Shown: positions 9,628 to 18,166 of the stretch, piece after piece
Layout: every line of letters starts with the position of its first letter
Position numbering within the stretch: the stretch's first letter is position 1
Assembly: GCA_964342575.1 (NCBI GenBank)
Contig: CAYFGZ010000003.1
Coordinates: forward strand, 1-64,000
Reading direction: 5' to 3'
From: GCA-002701455 sp964342575
GTDB taxonomy: Bacteria; Pseudomonadota; Alphaproteobacteria; Thalassobaculales; Thalassobaculaceae
DNA length: 64,000 nucleotides
Position numbers and translations under genes: made by a program
The notes under the pieces: generated by a model
What the model saw: the letters and a program-made list of their open reading frames with translations, nothing else
Database searches by the model: none
What the model was told of the DNA's origin: nothing

Positions 9628-10659
9628 ATGCCAATTAAATCAACGCAGATAGAGTTAGCTGCGCGCCCTGTTGGAGACCCGAAACATAGTGACTTTAGAA
9701 TCGTTCAAATGGAGCTTCCTGAGATTAAAGAGGGCGAGATATTGTGTCGTATTATTTATCAATCACTTGATCCGTACATGCGGGGTCGCATGGACGACAC
9801 TAAATCTTATGCGGTCCCAGTGGGAATAGGAGACGTGATGGGTGCTGGTTGTGTTGCAGAGGTGATTGAGAGTACGCATTTGAGGTTTGCTGAGGGAGAT
9901 ATAGTGACGGGCATGTTTGGTTGGAGAACCCATTTTATTTCTGATGGGTTAGGTGTGAGAAAGTTGAATAAGAACTTAGCTCCAATATCAACAGCAATTG
10001 GTGTTTTGGGAATGCCTGGTATGACTGCCTATGTGGGGCTTCTCGATATTGGTGAACCAAAGGAAGGTGATACTTTAGTTGTTTCGGCCGCTTCAGGTGC
10101 GGTAGGAGCTATCGTTGGTCAGATAGGAAAAATAAAGGGATGCCGAGTAATTGGGATAGCAGGCGCAAAAGAAAAATGTGAATATGTTGTAAAAGAGCTG
10201 GGTTTTGACCATTGTATCAGTCATTTAAGTAGTACTTTAAATAATGAACTAGAGGAATTGTGCCGTGATGGAATTGATGTGTATTTTGAAAATGTTGGAG
10301 GTAAGGTTTTTGAAGCCGTCCTGCCTTTAGTAAACCCGTTTGCGCGCATACCCGTCTGTGGGCTTATATCTCGATATAGCCATGTAGGAGAATTTCCCGG
10401 CCCAAACCTGCTACCGAAGCTAACACGTTCAATCTTAACCAACCGACTTAAATTGCAGGGTTTCATTATTACTGAACGCTGGGATCGGTTTCCAGATTTC
10501 GAAAATGATGTAAGTGGATGGATTAAAAGTGGTCGATTAAAATACAAGGAAGATTTTGTTGAAGGTATAGAAAATGCGCCGGAAGCGTTTATGGGCTTGT
10601 TGAAAGGTAAAAATTTTGGAAAATTAATTGTAAAGACATCGGAGGACCCAACATTATGA
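9628..10659 (+). CDS. NADP-dependent MDR oxidoreductase (CurA / prostaglandin reductase-like)
   Basis: Medium-chain reductase of the zinc-independent leukotriene B4 12-hydroxydehydrogenase group, which reduces the C=C bond of enones with NADPH. It has the family hallmark LDPYMRGRM near residue 48, the cofactor motif AASGAVGAIVGQIGKIKG near 150, and C-terminal VEGIENAPEAFMGLLKGKNFGKLIV. No zinc-binding Cys pattern is seen, as expected. Length of 343 residues is normal. A GAGGAG ribosome site precedes the start. The stop overlaps the maoC-like start by 4 bp (ATGA), so both are translated together. Confidence 0.9.
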   Translation: MPIKSTQIELAARPVGDPKHSDFRIVQMELPEIKEGEILCRIIYQSLDPYMRGRMDDTKSYAVPVGIGDVMGAGCVAEVIESTHLRFAEGDIVTGMFGWRTHFISDGLGVRKLNKNLAPISTAIGVLGMPGMTAYVGLLDIGEPKEGDTLVVSAASGAVGAIVGQIGKIKGCRVIGIAGAKEKCEYVVKELGFDHCISHLSSTLNNELEELCRDGIDVYFENVGGKVFEAVLPLVNPFARIPVCGLISRYSHVGEFPGPNLLPKLTRSILTNRLKLQGFIITERWDRFPDFENDVSGWIKSGRLKYKEDFVEGIENAPEAFMGLLKGKNFGKLIVKTSEDPTL

Positions 10660-11132
10660 GTAAAGTTCAGAATAAACGCCAATTTGATACATTCGAATCT
10701 CTGCGGTCAGAGGTGGGAAAAGAGCTTGGCATTAGCCCTTGGCATACGGTTAATCAAGAACAAATAAATACTTTTGCTGAAGCCACTGGGGATCATCAGT
10801 GGATCCATGTCGATGTTGATCGAGCCACAAAAGAATCACCTTATGGAGCGCCGATAGCGCACGGACATTTGACTTTGTCGTTAGTCCCTATGTTGATTTC
10901 CGATACGATTGAATATTTGCCGAGAACTGCCGGAATTAATTATGGGTTGGACAAGGTCCGTTTCATGTCACCTGTTAAGTCCGGAGCAAGAGTAAGGGGA
11001 AGAATTAGTCTAAGAAGTGCCGAGCGCACCAACGATACTACTGTAAAAGTAATGTATACCACGGTAGTAGAAATTGAAGGCGAAGAGAAGCCGGCATGTG
11101 TAGCTGAATCTATAGCGTTGTATTTAAACTGA
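10656..11132 (+). CDS. MaoC-like (R)-specific enoyl-CoA hydratase
   Basis: Hot-dog-fold hydratase that adds water to trans-2-enoyl-CoA. The hydratase-2 motif is clear: FAEATGDHQWIHVD near residue 37, with the catalytic Asp and His, then YGAPIAHGHLTLSLVP. The 158-residue length matches single-domain MaoC proteins such as NodN-like hydratases. It is coupled to the upstream MDR reductase by an ATGA overlap. Together with the acyl-CoA ligase at 978 this supports processing of an unsaturated acyl-CoA in this region. Its stop codon runs into an AT-rich hairpin shared with the converging gene. Confidence 0.9.
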   Translation: MSKVQNKRQFDTFESLRSEVGKELGISPWHTVNQEQINTFAEATGDHQWIHVDVDRATKESPYGAPIAHGHLTLSLVPMLISDTIEYLPRTAGINYGLDKVRFMSPVKSGARVRGRISLRSAERTNDTTVKVMYTTVVEIEGEEKPACVAESIALYLN

Positions 11133-11157
11133 ATATTTAGAAGGCGGTTTAAATATT
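11132..11157. terminator. AT-rich hairpin between converging genes
   Basis: AATATTTA and TAAATATT form a perfect 8-bp stem with a 10-nt loop (gaaggcggtt). It fills the whole gap between the stop of the MaoC gene and the stop of the minus-strand gene. There is no long T run on the plus side; the minus side is preceded by TTTT. It could act as a weak bidirectional terminator. Confidence 0.35.
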
Positions 11158-11899
11158 AAAATTCTGCTAAAAGACGGCCGTAGTTTGGGTATTTCGTATC
11201 TATTCCAGATAGCCGTAGCGCATGCCAATAGCTGGCAGCGTTTATTGATATAACAGGTTTTCCTCGTTTCTTTTCTTCTATTGCTGCTTGTTGCATAAAA
11301 TGTAGGTTGGTTCCGAACTGCACTATTGCTTCGGTGTCAGGACTATCGATTTCATCTATGGCACTTGTTATTTCCTCAGTACCAACATAGGAGATCGATA
11401 CGGGACTGGGACAGCGAAGGCCAACAAACTTTTGGATATGGAAACCAGAATCGGTAAAAAATTGTGTTATATGTTTATCGGCTATTGGCATGTACGGAGA
11501 TAAAATGGCTATTTTTTTTATCCCAAAACGTTGTAAAGCATCTGCAACGGCAAAAGAACCGCCGGTTACAGGAACACCTGTCCTCTCTTCTAACATCTTT
11601 TTTCGTTGGATTGATGAGTCGTAGCCGTCCCATACAATCAAGGAAGACATTCCAACAATTATGATCCCAGGTTCTGAAGTTTGAAGGCGATCCACAGCAG
11701 CGACTAGGTTTCCTTCGCTTAACCGGACCATTTTATCGAAATCGCTATCATTTTTTATGTCCATATTTGGTATGCTAATACGGGCAATATGATTGGTTAT
11801 TCCTTCAAGTCGAAGATCATCGAAATCGGGTTGAACGATCGTATTAGTAGAAGGGATAACGGAACCTATTTTTAGTTTCCAACCTCTTTGATCTTTCAT
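11156..11899 (-). CDS. Maleate isomerase / arylmalonate decarboxylase family protein without catalytic cysteines
   Basis: The 247-residue Asp/Glu-racemase-like protein has the family start KIGSVIPSTNTIVQPDF and later GIKKIAILSPYMPIADKHI. Maleate isomerases and racemases use two cysteines, one in each half; arylmalonate decarboxylase uses one. Here the first site reads VGMSSLIVWDG and the second VQFGTNLHF, and the only Cys in the whole protein is in LRCPSP, away from either site. The chemistry is therefore probably different from classical members, though such GMSS/GTNL proteins may be a regular subfamily. It lies downstream of an M20 peptidase and pxpA on the same strand. Confidence 0.8.
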   Translation of the reverse strand: MKDQRGWKLKIGSVIPSTNTIVQPDFDDLRLEGITNHIARISIPNMDIKNDSDFDKMVRLSEGNLVAAVDRLQTSEPGIIIVGMSSLIVWDGYDSSIQRKKMLEERTGVPVTGGSFAVADALQRFGIKKIAILSPYMPIADKHITQFFTDSGFHIQKFVGLRCPSPVSISYVGTEEITSAIDEIDSPDTEAIVQFGTNLHFMQQAAIEEKKRGKPVISINAASYWHALRLSGIDTKYPNYGRLLAEF

Positions 11900-11976
11900 A
11901 TTAATTATTCCTTATAAACCTCTGATATAATTATTACTTTTAGTTTACTTAATCACATTAATAAAATCGACTAGTG

Positions 11977-13368
11977 TTAACTCAAATGAAAATTTCTATC
12001 CCCTATATCCCAAAATAGTCCAGTCATAATTAACAGTCCTTCTTTCATTATAGGTATTAAAATGTGCTCGTCTGGCGCATGTTGAGCACAGGACGCGTAA
12101 CTGTGGGGTACCCATAGTGTTGGTAAACCGAGCGTTTCGCTGAACACATCGTTTGGCAAACCGCCACCAATGTTTGGTAATATTGCGGTGTTTTTGTTTG
12201 TGGTTATTTTAATCGAAGAGGCGGCCCATCGTACCCATGGGTTATCCGGCTCTAGTCGAGTCGCATGGAGGACACCCCTATCAGCCGGTGTGACAGATAC
12301 ATTATAGAAACCTTTGGTATGTAGATGGCGTTTTAAGGCAGGAATAATATCGTTTACGTCAGTCCCCACTACAAACCTGAGTTGGCAACGGGCTTTTGCC
12401 ATTCCCGGAATTGCATTTACAGGACGCTCGGGAGTCCCCGCTGTAAACGCTAGTATTTCGAAGCTATTCCAGCCAAATACCCGCTCAGCCGGGGTTAAAC
12501 TCTTTTCTCCCCAATCGGGCTCAACATCGGGTCCATCAACTCCTCCAACTACTTGGCAGTCGGCCAAGGCATTTTTTATAGAACTGTTTAGGGAGTTTGG
12601 CCTCCATTCATTTATTTTTATTTGCCCCCGTTTATCTGCAATGGATGCCAAAGCATTTGATAAAATAAGTGCCGGATTTGCTATTAACCCTCCCCAGTTA
12701 CCAGAGTGGTGTGCTCTATTTCGCAGGTTTACTTCGATATCAAATACTATGCTACCTCGAGATCCCATAAATAAAGTAGGTGTATCAGGTCGCAGGCGAG
12801 GCCCATCGGAGGATATTAGTACATCTGCTTTAAGAATATGTTTATTTTCTTTTGCAAATATGCCAAGCCCAGGGGAACCCGATTCTTCACCCATTTCAAT
12901 TAGTATTTTAGAATTAAACCCCAGGTATCCCCTTGTTTTTAATATGGTTTGAAGTGCACCAATATTAACAGTGTGTTGGCCCTTGTTGTCAGCCGACCCT
13001 CTTCCGTAAATTTTATCGTTTTCAACAGTAATAGTCCATGGATTCAATCCTTCCCGCCATGTATCCTCTTGCCCTCTGATAACATCGCCGTGTCCGTACA
13101 TTAAAACAGTCGTCCAAGCAGAATTTTCTTTTCTCTCTGCAAAAAAAAATGGTCCTGCTTTTTCAGATGGATTCTCAAAGACTTGGGTTTCGTAATCTAA
13201 CGATTCGAAAGTCTTTGTCATTTCCGTAATATACTCCGCCATTTCTTCTTTACGGCTTTCATATATTTGGCTTTCCGTTTTAATTTTTACTCGTCTTTTT
13301 AGATCCTTTAGAAAGTCACCCTCATTGAAATATTGCAGAGCGTTTGATAGTGCTTGGTCTCTTGTCAT
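11977..13368 (-). CDS. M20 family metallopeptidase (ArgE/DapE/dipeptidase type)
   Basis: Zinc hydrolase of about 463 residues with catalytic and dimerisation domains. Metal and catalytic residues are visible in order: the YGHGDV His and Asp, GRGSADNKGQ with bridging Asp, EMGEESGSPG with the general-base Glu and a metal Glu, SSDGPRL Asp, and a late His in SYASCAQHAPDEH. Members cleave dipeptides, N-acyl or N-carbamoyl amino acids. Beside hydantoinase-like and 5-oxoprolinase genes, an N-substituted amino acid amide is a reasonable substrate class (inference). I chose ATG 13368 over TTG 13389. Confidence 0.88.
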   Translation of the reverse strand: MTRDQALSNALQYFNEGDFLKDLKRRVKIKTESQIYESRKEEMAEYITEMTKTFESLDYETQVFENPSEKAGPFFFAERKENSAWTTVLMYGHGDVIRGQEDTWREGLNPWTITVENDKIYGRGSADNKGQHTVNIGALQTILKTRGYLGFNSKILIEMGEESGSPGLGIFAKENKHILKADVLISSDGPRLRPDTPTLFMGSRGSIVFDIEVNLRNRAHHSGNWGGLIANPALILSNALASIADKRGQIKINEWRPNSLNSSIKNALADCQVVGGVDGPDVEPDWGEKSLTPAERVFGWNSFEILAFTAGTPERPVNAIPGMAKARCQLRFVVGTDVNDIIPALKRHLHTKGFYNVSVTPADRGVLHATRLEPDNPWVRWAASSIKITTNKNTAILPNIGGGLPNDVFSETLGLPTLWVPHSYASCAQHAPDEHILIPIMKEGLLIMTGLFWDIGDRNFHLS

Positions 13369-13405
13369 TTCTGATCTTTCGCCGGCCAAGTGAACGTGGA
13401 TTTTT

Positions 13406-14179
13406 TTAATTCAAATAAAGTTGAGGAAGAGTTACCAACTCAACCCCTTCATCTTTAAGCATTTTTCGTATAGCCTCTGCAATGGAGGGGCCCGTTGGTT
13501 CATCTCCATGGATACAGATAGTATCGACTTCAGTCGGTATTTTTACTCCATTATTAGCTACAATTACCCCTTCTAATATCAGTTGGCGCACCTGCTCCAC
13601 GGCTTGTTCGGGGTCACGAATCATAGCGTGGTCATATTTACGGTTCGTCATATTCCCGTCTTCTTCATATGTTCGGTCTGCGTAGGCTTCAGCGACCAGA
13701 TTTAAGCCTAAGTTACGGCCAGAGGTGAATAGATGGGATCCAGCCACCGCTACAACTATGAGCTGGTTATCAACGGCATTTATAGCTTTAGCAATAGCTT
13801 CTGCAATCTCTGGAATTTCGCTTGACATATTATTCAATGCACCGTGCGGTTTAACATGGGTAACTGCGGTATTGTTTGATATTGCGATAGCCTGGAGAGC
13901 ACCAATTTGATAAGCTACGCTGGCCTCTATTTCTTCCATTGGCATATAGATACGCCGGCGACCGAAACCCCAAATATCGTTAAACCCCGGATGTGCTCCA
14001 ATACTCACACCTTTTTCCGCAGCCATACGAACCACCCGGTCCATGACGTTTGGATCACCGGCGTGAAAGCCGCATGCTATGTTGGCCGATTGAACTATGT
14101 CTAGCATAGCATCATCATTACCGATATTGTAGGCACCGAAGCCTTCGCCTATATCGGAATTAAGATTAATCTTTTTCAT
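13406..14179 (-). CDS. pxpA: 5-oxoprolinase subunit A (LamB/YcsF family)
   Basis: PxpA acts with PxpB and PxpC to hydrolyse 5-oxoproline (pyroglutamate) to glutamate at the cost of ATP. The family signature is complete: NLNSDIGEGFGAYNIGND at the N-terminus, ANIACGFHAGDPNVM, GAHPGFNDIWGFGRR, VKPHGALNN and ICIHGDEP near the C-terminus. Length is 257 residues, as usual. Unusually for the locus it is divergent from pxpBC, with an 85-bp intergenic region carrying a strong palindrome that may bind a shared regulator. It heads a minus-strand run with the M20 peptidase and the racemase-like gene. Confidence 0.95.
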   Translation of the reverse strand: MKKINLNSDIGEGFGAYNIGNDDAMLDIVQSANIACGFHAGDPNVMDRVVRMAAEKGVSIGAHPGFNDIWGFGRRRIYMPMEEIEASVAYQIGALQAIAISNNTAVTHVKPHGALNNMSSEIPEIAEAIAKAINAVDNQLIVVAVAGSHLFTSGRNLGLNLVAEAYADRTYEEDGNMTNRKYDHAMIRDPEQAVEQVRQLILEGVIVANNGVKIPTEVDTICIHGDEPTGPSIAEAIRKMLKDEGVELVTLPQLYLN

Positions 14180-14229
14180 GTTTCTGGTCTTTGATATTAG
14201 GTTTTAAAAATATAAAAAAAAGTGTATTT

Positions 14230-14246
14230 CAAGTTAGTCTAACTTG
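14230..14246. promoter_or_regulatory. 17-bp perfect inverted repeat between pxpA and pxpB
   Basis: CAAGTTAG-T-CTAACTTG is an 8+1+8 inverted repeat in the divergent gap, 19 bp before the pxpB start and 51 bp before the pxpA start. The position and symmetry suit an operator for a dimeric regulator controlling both directions. No regulator gene is adjacent. Confidence 0.5.
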
Positions 14247-14264
14247 TGAGCACCAGATCCGTCT

Positions 14265-14999
14265 ATGGGTAGAAAAATTAAAACTGATAATCCCCGTTTT
14301 TTAGCCGCTGGTGATACCGCGTTAGTTATTCAATTTGGGGAAGAGGTAGATGTTTTAATTAACCAGAAGGTTAGGCAATTAGGAGTAGCTGTTGGGACGG
14401 AGGCTATTGCCGGTATAGTAGACATCGTTCCCACTATGCGGTCACTTATGATCCATTACAATCCATTAATTATTTCGCAAATTCGTCTGATAGAGAAGGT
14501 AAAACCTCTTTTAGAGCTTCAAGGCCTTCTGAATCAAAACAAGAAGCATTGGAAAATTCCAGTATGTTATGAAGGGAAATTTGCTCCAGATATGGACTAT
14601 ATTAGTAAGTCGCTAGACCTGTCGGTAGACGAAATAGTGCGGCAGCATACTTCGGATGAATTAGAAGTTTTTATGATGGGCTTTTTGCCGGGTTTTCCAT
14701 ATCTTGGGTTATTACCGAAAATTTTTGATCTTCCAAGAAGGATTGAGCCTAGGGTACACGTGCCTCCAAGATCGATATCAGTAGCAGCGCGCCAAACAAC
14801 AATCTATACGATTAATAGTCCTGGAGGCTGGCATTTGATAGGTCAAACGCCTGTGGATTTTTATGATCCTCAAAGAACAAATCCCATTTTGGTTAGTGCT
14901 GGCGACAGAGTACGATTTTTTTCTATAAAAAGTGAAGACTTTGCTAACATTAGAGAGTCAATTAGGGTTGGAGAATTTAACTTGGAAGAACAAAATTAA
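14265..14999 (+). CDS. pxpB: 5-oxoprolinase subunit B (KipI/PxpB)
   Basis: Second subunit of the bacterial 5-oxoprolinase complex, 244 residues with the allophanate-hydrolase subunit 1 domain. Visible marks are FLAAGDTALVIQFG at the N-terminus, the block FMMGFLPGFPYLGLLP near residue 140, the RVHVPPRSISVA segment and SPGGWHLIGQTP near 185. KipI in Bacillus also inhibits the KinA kinase, a role not expected here. It is followed immediately by pxpC; the pxpB stop is one base before the pxpC start. Confidence 0.95.
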   Translation: MGRKIKTDNPRFLAAGDTALVIQFGEEVDVLINQKVRQLGVAVGTEAIAGIVDIVPTMRSLMIHYNPLIISQIRLIEKVKPLLELQGLLNQNKKHWKIPVCYEGKFAPDMDYISKSLDLSVDEIVRQHTSDELEVFMMGFLPGFPYLGLLPKIFDLPRRIEPRVHVPPRSISVAARQTTIYTINSPGGWHLIGQTPVDFYDPQRTNPILVSAGDRVRFFSIKSEDFANIRESIRVGEFNLEEQN

Positions 15000-15000
15000 T

Positions 15001-16011
15001 ATGACAATCAAAGTCTTGGACGGTGGATTCAATGTTACAATACAAGACATGGGGCGGCCTCGATTTCAACATTTAGGCGTCCCGGTGTCAGGCGCGGTGT
15101 CTGAAGTTTTATTGGCTCTAGCAAACGCATTAGTTGGAAATCCCCGGAACATGGCTGGACTAGAAATAAGAATGTTAGGACCAACGTTGGAAGTTTTGTG
15201 CGAAACCATTCGGGTTGCGTTGGTTGGTACATCGACACCTATAGAGGTAGTAAATGAAAGCGGCGTGAGTCACCCTTCTAACCAGAGCGTCCTTCTTAAA
15301 AAAGGTCAAAAATTTAAAATAGGAAATATTACCGATAGTGGTAGTGCTTATCTAGCGATTGAAGGAGGTTTTAATATACCATCTGTATACGGGAGTCTGT
15401 CGACATATATCCGTGCGGGAATAGGGGGGCTTAACGGCCGAGCGATTGCTGAAGGTGATGAAATTCCCCTGCAATTTGGTTCTGTTTCTAGCCGAGGGGA
15501 ATTAAAATTAGAAAATGACGCCGCGCTAGACCAACAAGGGCCGATCAGGATAATTTTTGGACCACAACAAGATTTTTTTACGGAAGATAGCGTTGATAAG
15601 TTCTTAAATTCAGCTTATTCAGTAACGAGAGATGCAGACCGCATGGGTATTCGTCTTGACGGTCCAAAACTGGAACATCGGAGGGGATATAATATTGTGT
15701 CTGACGGGATAGTCACAGGCGCCATACAGGTGCCTGGGACGGGTCAGCCCATTGTATTACTTGCAGATCATCAGACAACAGGTGGATACCCTAAGTTGGC
15801 TACGGTGATTTCCTCCGATATTTCTCGATTAGGACGCTTGAGGCCGGACGATCAAATTACTTTTATTGAAGTTTCCGTTGAAGAAGCGGAAGCTGCTCGT
15901 TTTGACCGAGAAAACAAACTTCAAAACCTTATCGAAAACCTAAGTGTGGCTGATCCATGGTTAGACGAAAAAGCATTATACAGTGAAAACTTAATTAGCG
16001 GCTTCAGTTAG
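15001..16011 (+). CDS. pxpC: 5-oxoprolinase subunit C (KipA/PxpC)
   Basis: Third subunit of the PxpABC 5-oxoprolinase, biotin-dependent carboxyltransferase-like fold, 336 residues. It has the expected start VLDGGFNVTIQDMGRPRFQHLGVPVSG, the AIEGGF block and YNIVSDGIVTGAIQVPGTGQPIVLLADHQTTGGYPK near residue 230-265. ATG 15001 is chosen because it follows the pxpB stop directly and matches the family N-terminus; an upstream in-frame ATG at 14932 would overlap pxpB by 68 bp. The pair pxpBC is one transcription unit. Confidence 0.95.
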   Translation: MTIKVLDGGFNVTIQDMGRPRFQHLGVPVSGAVSEVLLALANALVGNPRNMAGLEIRMLGPTLEVLCETIRVALVGTSTPIEVVNESGVSHPSNQSVLLKKGQKFKIGNITDSGSAYLAIEGGFNIPSVYGSLSTYIRAGIGGLNGRAIAEGDEIPLQFGSVSSRGELKLENDAALDQQGPIRIIFGPQQDFFTEDSVDKFLNSAYSVTRDADRMGIRLDGPKLEHRRGYNIVSDGIVTGAIQVPGTGQPIVLLADHQTTGGYPKLATVISSDISRLGRLRPDDQITFIEVSVEEAEAARFDRENKLQNLIENLSVADPWLDEKALYSENLISGFS

Positions 16012-16037
16012 GGAGAATGAAGGAAAATTTCTACGCC

Positions 16038-17066
16038 TTATAGTTTTTCATATATGTATATACCATCCGCATTTTGATTTCTTTTAATTTCGTTTTTTAA
16101 CAGTAAATTATTAACATGAGCGACAGTTTCTCCAATGGCAAAGCGTGTCTGGAAAGGATCTAATTCACGTTGGAACAAAGCCTCCATAATATCCTTTGCG
16201 GTTGATCTCGAACCACACGAATCGAAGGTGATATCCAGGCGAGTTTGATGATGCTTAATCAGATCTAATACGCGGGTTTCCAGTCCTTTGTATGGTCGGT
16301 CATGGGCGGGTAAAACCGAAATTTGATTTGAAGTGGGATCAAGGGTGGTCAAAAAGTTTAAATACCCGGCTAAAGGGTCTCCATCGGGTTCCTGCCACCA
16401 GACCGCTATAATAGGAGTGATCCGGGGCAACAACATGTCTCCGCCTAGTAGAAGTTGATCGTCCGAGCAATATAAAGATACGTGATCAGGTGAGTGTCCT
16501 GAACCAAAAATTGGCAGCCACTTTCTTCCCCCAATATCGAAAGTTGTACTTGCTTCTATTCTTTTGTAGATGGGAGGAATTGGAGTTACCATTTGTCGGT
16601 AATCGTTTCCAATTTCCCGGTAGATACCAATTAGAGAGCTTTCCAGACCTGTACGCTTATAAAAGTCTTGCATCTGTAGAGAGGATCCATTTTCCACATC
16701 AAGATACGCCTGCCTAGCGCAAAGCCACTCAATTTGGCTCATCCAAAGCTCGGCATCCGTGCGATCTAGTAACCATCCAGCCAGTCCCACATGATCGGGA
16801 TGGAAGTGCGTTCCAATGATTTTCGTTATTGGACGCTGAGATAAAAAATCGTTGAGTATAATCGCCCAAGTTTCGATAGACACAGGATCAGCCATTCCCG
16901 TGTCTACTAAGACCCAGGAGTCTCCGTCGTCTAGCAAATAGATATTTATGTGATCCAAAGCAATTGGCATAGGCATTCGGAACCAAAAGATGCCATCCGC
17001 TATCTCTATAGGTTCGGTAGGTGAAGGCAGTTCATCACCTCGGATATAATTTACATTACTCTCCAT
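16038..17066 (-). CDS. MBL-fold metallo-hydrolase
   Basis: Metallo-beta-lactamase-superfamily hydrolase of 342 residues. The dinuclear zinc motif THFHPDHVG is followed by the later metal ligands GSGHSPDHVSLY and GGDMLLPR, with a closing PAHDRPY. It resembles flavoprotein-free thioesterase/lactonase-type MBL proteins with a long C-terminal winged-helix-like extension. ATG 17066 is chosen; the 14 codons before it lack a family match. It converges on pxpC. The substrate is unknown; a CoA thioester, lactone or glutathione thioester are all possible. Confidence 0.88.
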   Translation of the reverse strand: MESNVNYIRGDELPSPTEPIEIADGIFWFRMPMPIALDHINIYLLDDGDSWVLVDTGMADPVSIETWAIILNDFLSQRPITKIIGTHFHPDHVGLAGWLLDRTDAELWMSQIEWLCARQAYLDVENGSSLQMQDFYKRTGLESSLIGIYREIGNDYRQMVTPIPPIYKRIEASTTFDIGGRKWLPIFGSGHSPDHVSLYCSDDQLLLGGDMLLPRITPIIAVWWQEPDGDPLAGYLNFLTTLDPTSNQISVLPAHDRPYKGLETRVLDLIKHHQTRLDITFDSCGSRSTAKDIMEALFQRELDPFQTRFAIGETVAHVNNLLLKNEIKRNQNADGIYIYEKL

Positions 17067-17163
17067 GCTGGGAACATAATCTTGTAATATCCTCTTGCAT
17101 AGACCCAAATTAGGATAGGATAAGCAAAATTATAAACTTTTTTTTTTTAATAGCGAATTTGAT

Positions 17164-17730
17164 ATGAGGGACACATGTAATCAGAATGGGCGACTTATTC
17201 TTGTTGTAGGCCCCTCGGGATGTGGAAAGGATACCCTTCTTAATGGCGCAGCAAAGGCTCTTTTAGGAAATTTAAAATTCGTTTTCATTCAAAGGGAAAT
17301 TACGCGACCGTCTTTCGTGGGTGGAGAGAAGCACATTGCGATATCGCAGAAGGAATTTGACATAAAGCAGCGTAATCAAGAATACGTGCTATGGTGGTCT
17401 GCCAATGGTCTGTCTTATGGTGTAGGAAAGACACTTGATAGAAGTCTAAATGAAGGGAAGAAAGTTATTCTAAATGGTTCTCGTGCCGCTACCCCGATGG
17501 TAAAAAAGCGTTATCCAAAGGTAAAAATCATTCAGGTTGTTGTCTCCAAAGATATTCTAAGGAAAAGGCTGGAACAGCGCGGCCGTGAAAGTAGTGAAGA
17601 AATTGAAGCAAGGTTAGCTAGGGGAGAGGCCTTAAAACTAAAAGGGAATAAAATATACAATTTTAATAATGATCAGCCACTAGATACATCATTAAAGTCC
17701 TTTGTTTCACTTTTAACTGGTATAAAGTGA
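17164..17730 (+). CDS. phnN: Ribose 1,5-bisphosphate phosphokinase PhnN
   Basis: PhnN phosphorylates ribose 1,5-bisphosphate to PRPP, the last step that recycles the ribose part released by the C-P lyase pathway. The P-loop VVGPSGCGKDTLL is at residue 15, followed by guanylate-kinase-like features and FIQREITRPS. Length of 188 residues fits the family. Unlike most phn operons it is on the opposite strand and about 7 kb from phnG, separated from the other phn genes by a small unknown gene and the HD-domain gene. A run of ten or more T precedes it. Confidence 0.93.
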   Translation: MRDTCNQNGRLILVVGPSGCGKDTLLNGAAKALLGNLKFVFIQREITRPSFVGGEKHIAISQKEFDIKQRNQEYVLWWSANGLSYGVGKTLDRSLNEGKKVILNGSRAATPMVKKRYPKVKIIQVVVSKDILRKRLEQRGRESSEEIEARLARGEALKLKGNKIYNFNNDQPLDTSLKSFVSLLTGIK

Positions 17731-17764
17731 CAACTAGTATTTTTTCATAAAAAGGATGGTTCAA

Positions 17765-18115
17765 ATGGCCGACGAAAAATATCTTTTTATAGTAAGCATG
17801 GACGTAGAACCGGATAAAGAGGATCTATTTAACGAAGTTTATGACGAGGAGCATGTCCCATTTTTGTCCAACGTTCCGGGGGTAATTTCTGTTACTCGGC
17901 TTACTAAACAAGAGACAAAGTTAACTTTAGGCGGAAAGATCGAGACTATGGATACCGACTCTCAGGCAAAGTATACCGCTATTTATGAAGTGACGGGACC
18001 GGATGTCATGGTGAGCGATGCCTGGGCAGAAGCAGGCGAGAAAGGCAGATGGGCTAGTGAAGTTCGGCCTTTTACGAGAAATAGATCACATGTTTTACGC
18101 AAAGTGATTAGTTAA
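17765..18115 (+). CDS. Small conserved-looking protein of unknown function
   Basis: I do not recognise this 116-residue protein. The N-terminus KYLFIVSMDVEPDKEDLFNEVYDEEHVPFLSNVPGV has the pattern of dimeric ferredoxin-like (EthD/DUF-type) barrels: strand, acidic helix with DEEHVP, then a GVISVTR strand, and a second half ending RNRSHVLRKV. There are no membrane segments, no signal peptide and no Cys. It starts 34 bp after phnN on the same strand with an AAGGA ribosome site, so it is likely co-transcribed and could serve phosphonate or PRPP metabolism. ATG 17765 fits that site better than 17756. Confidence 0.75.
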   Translation: MADEKYLFIVSMDVEPDKEDLFNEVYDEEHVPFLSNVPGVISVTRLTKQETKLTLGGKIETMDTDSQAKYTAIYEVTGPDVMVSDAWAEAGEKGRWASEVRPFTRNRSHVLRKVIS

Positions 18116-18166
18116 TTAAAAATCATCAGGTAAATTTTCAAAAAGATCATCCCGTAAGACTTTTCT

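Noticed and set aside
18116..18166. Weak hairpin between the 116-residue gene and the HD gene
   Set aside because: The AAAAG/CTTTT stem needs a bulge and has a weak closing pair; not convincing as a terminator.
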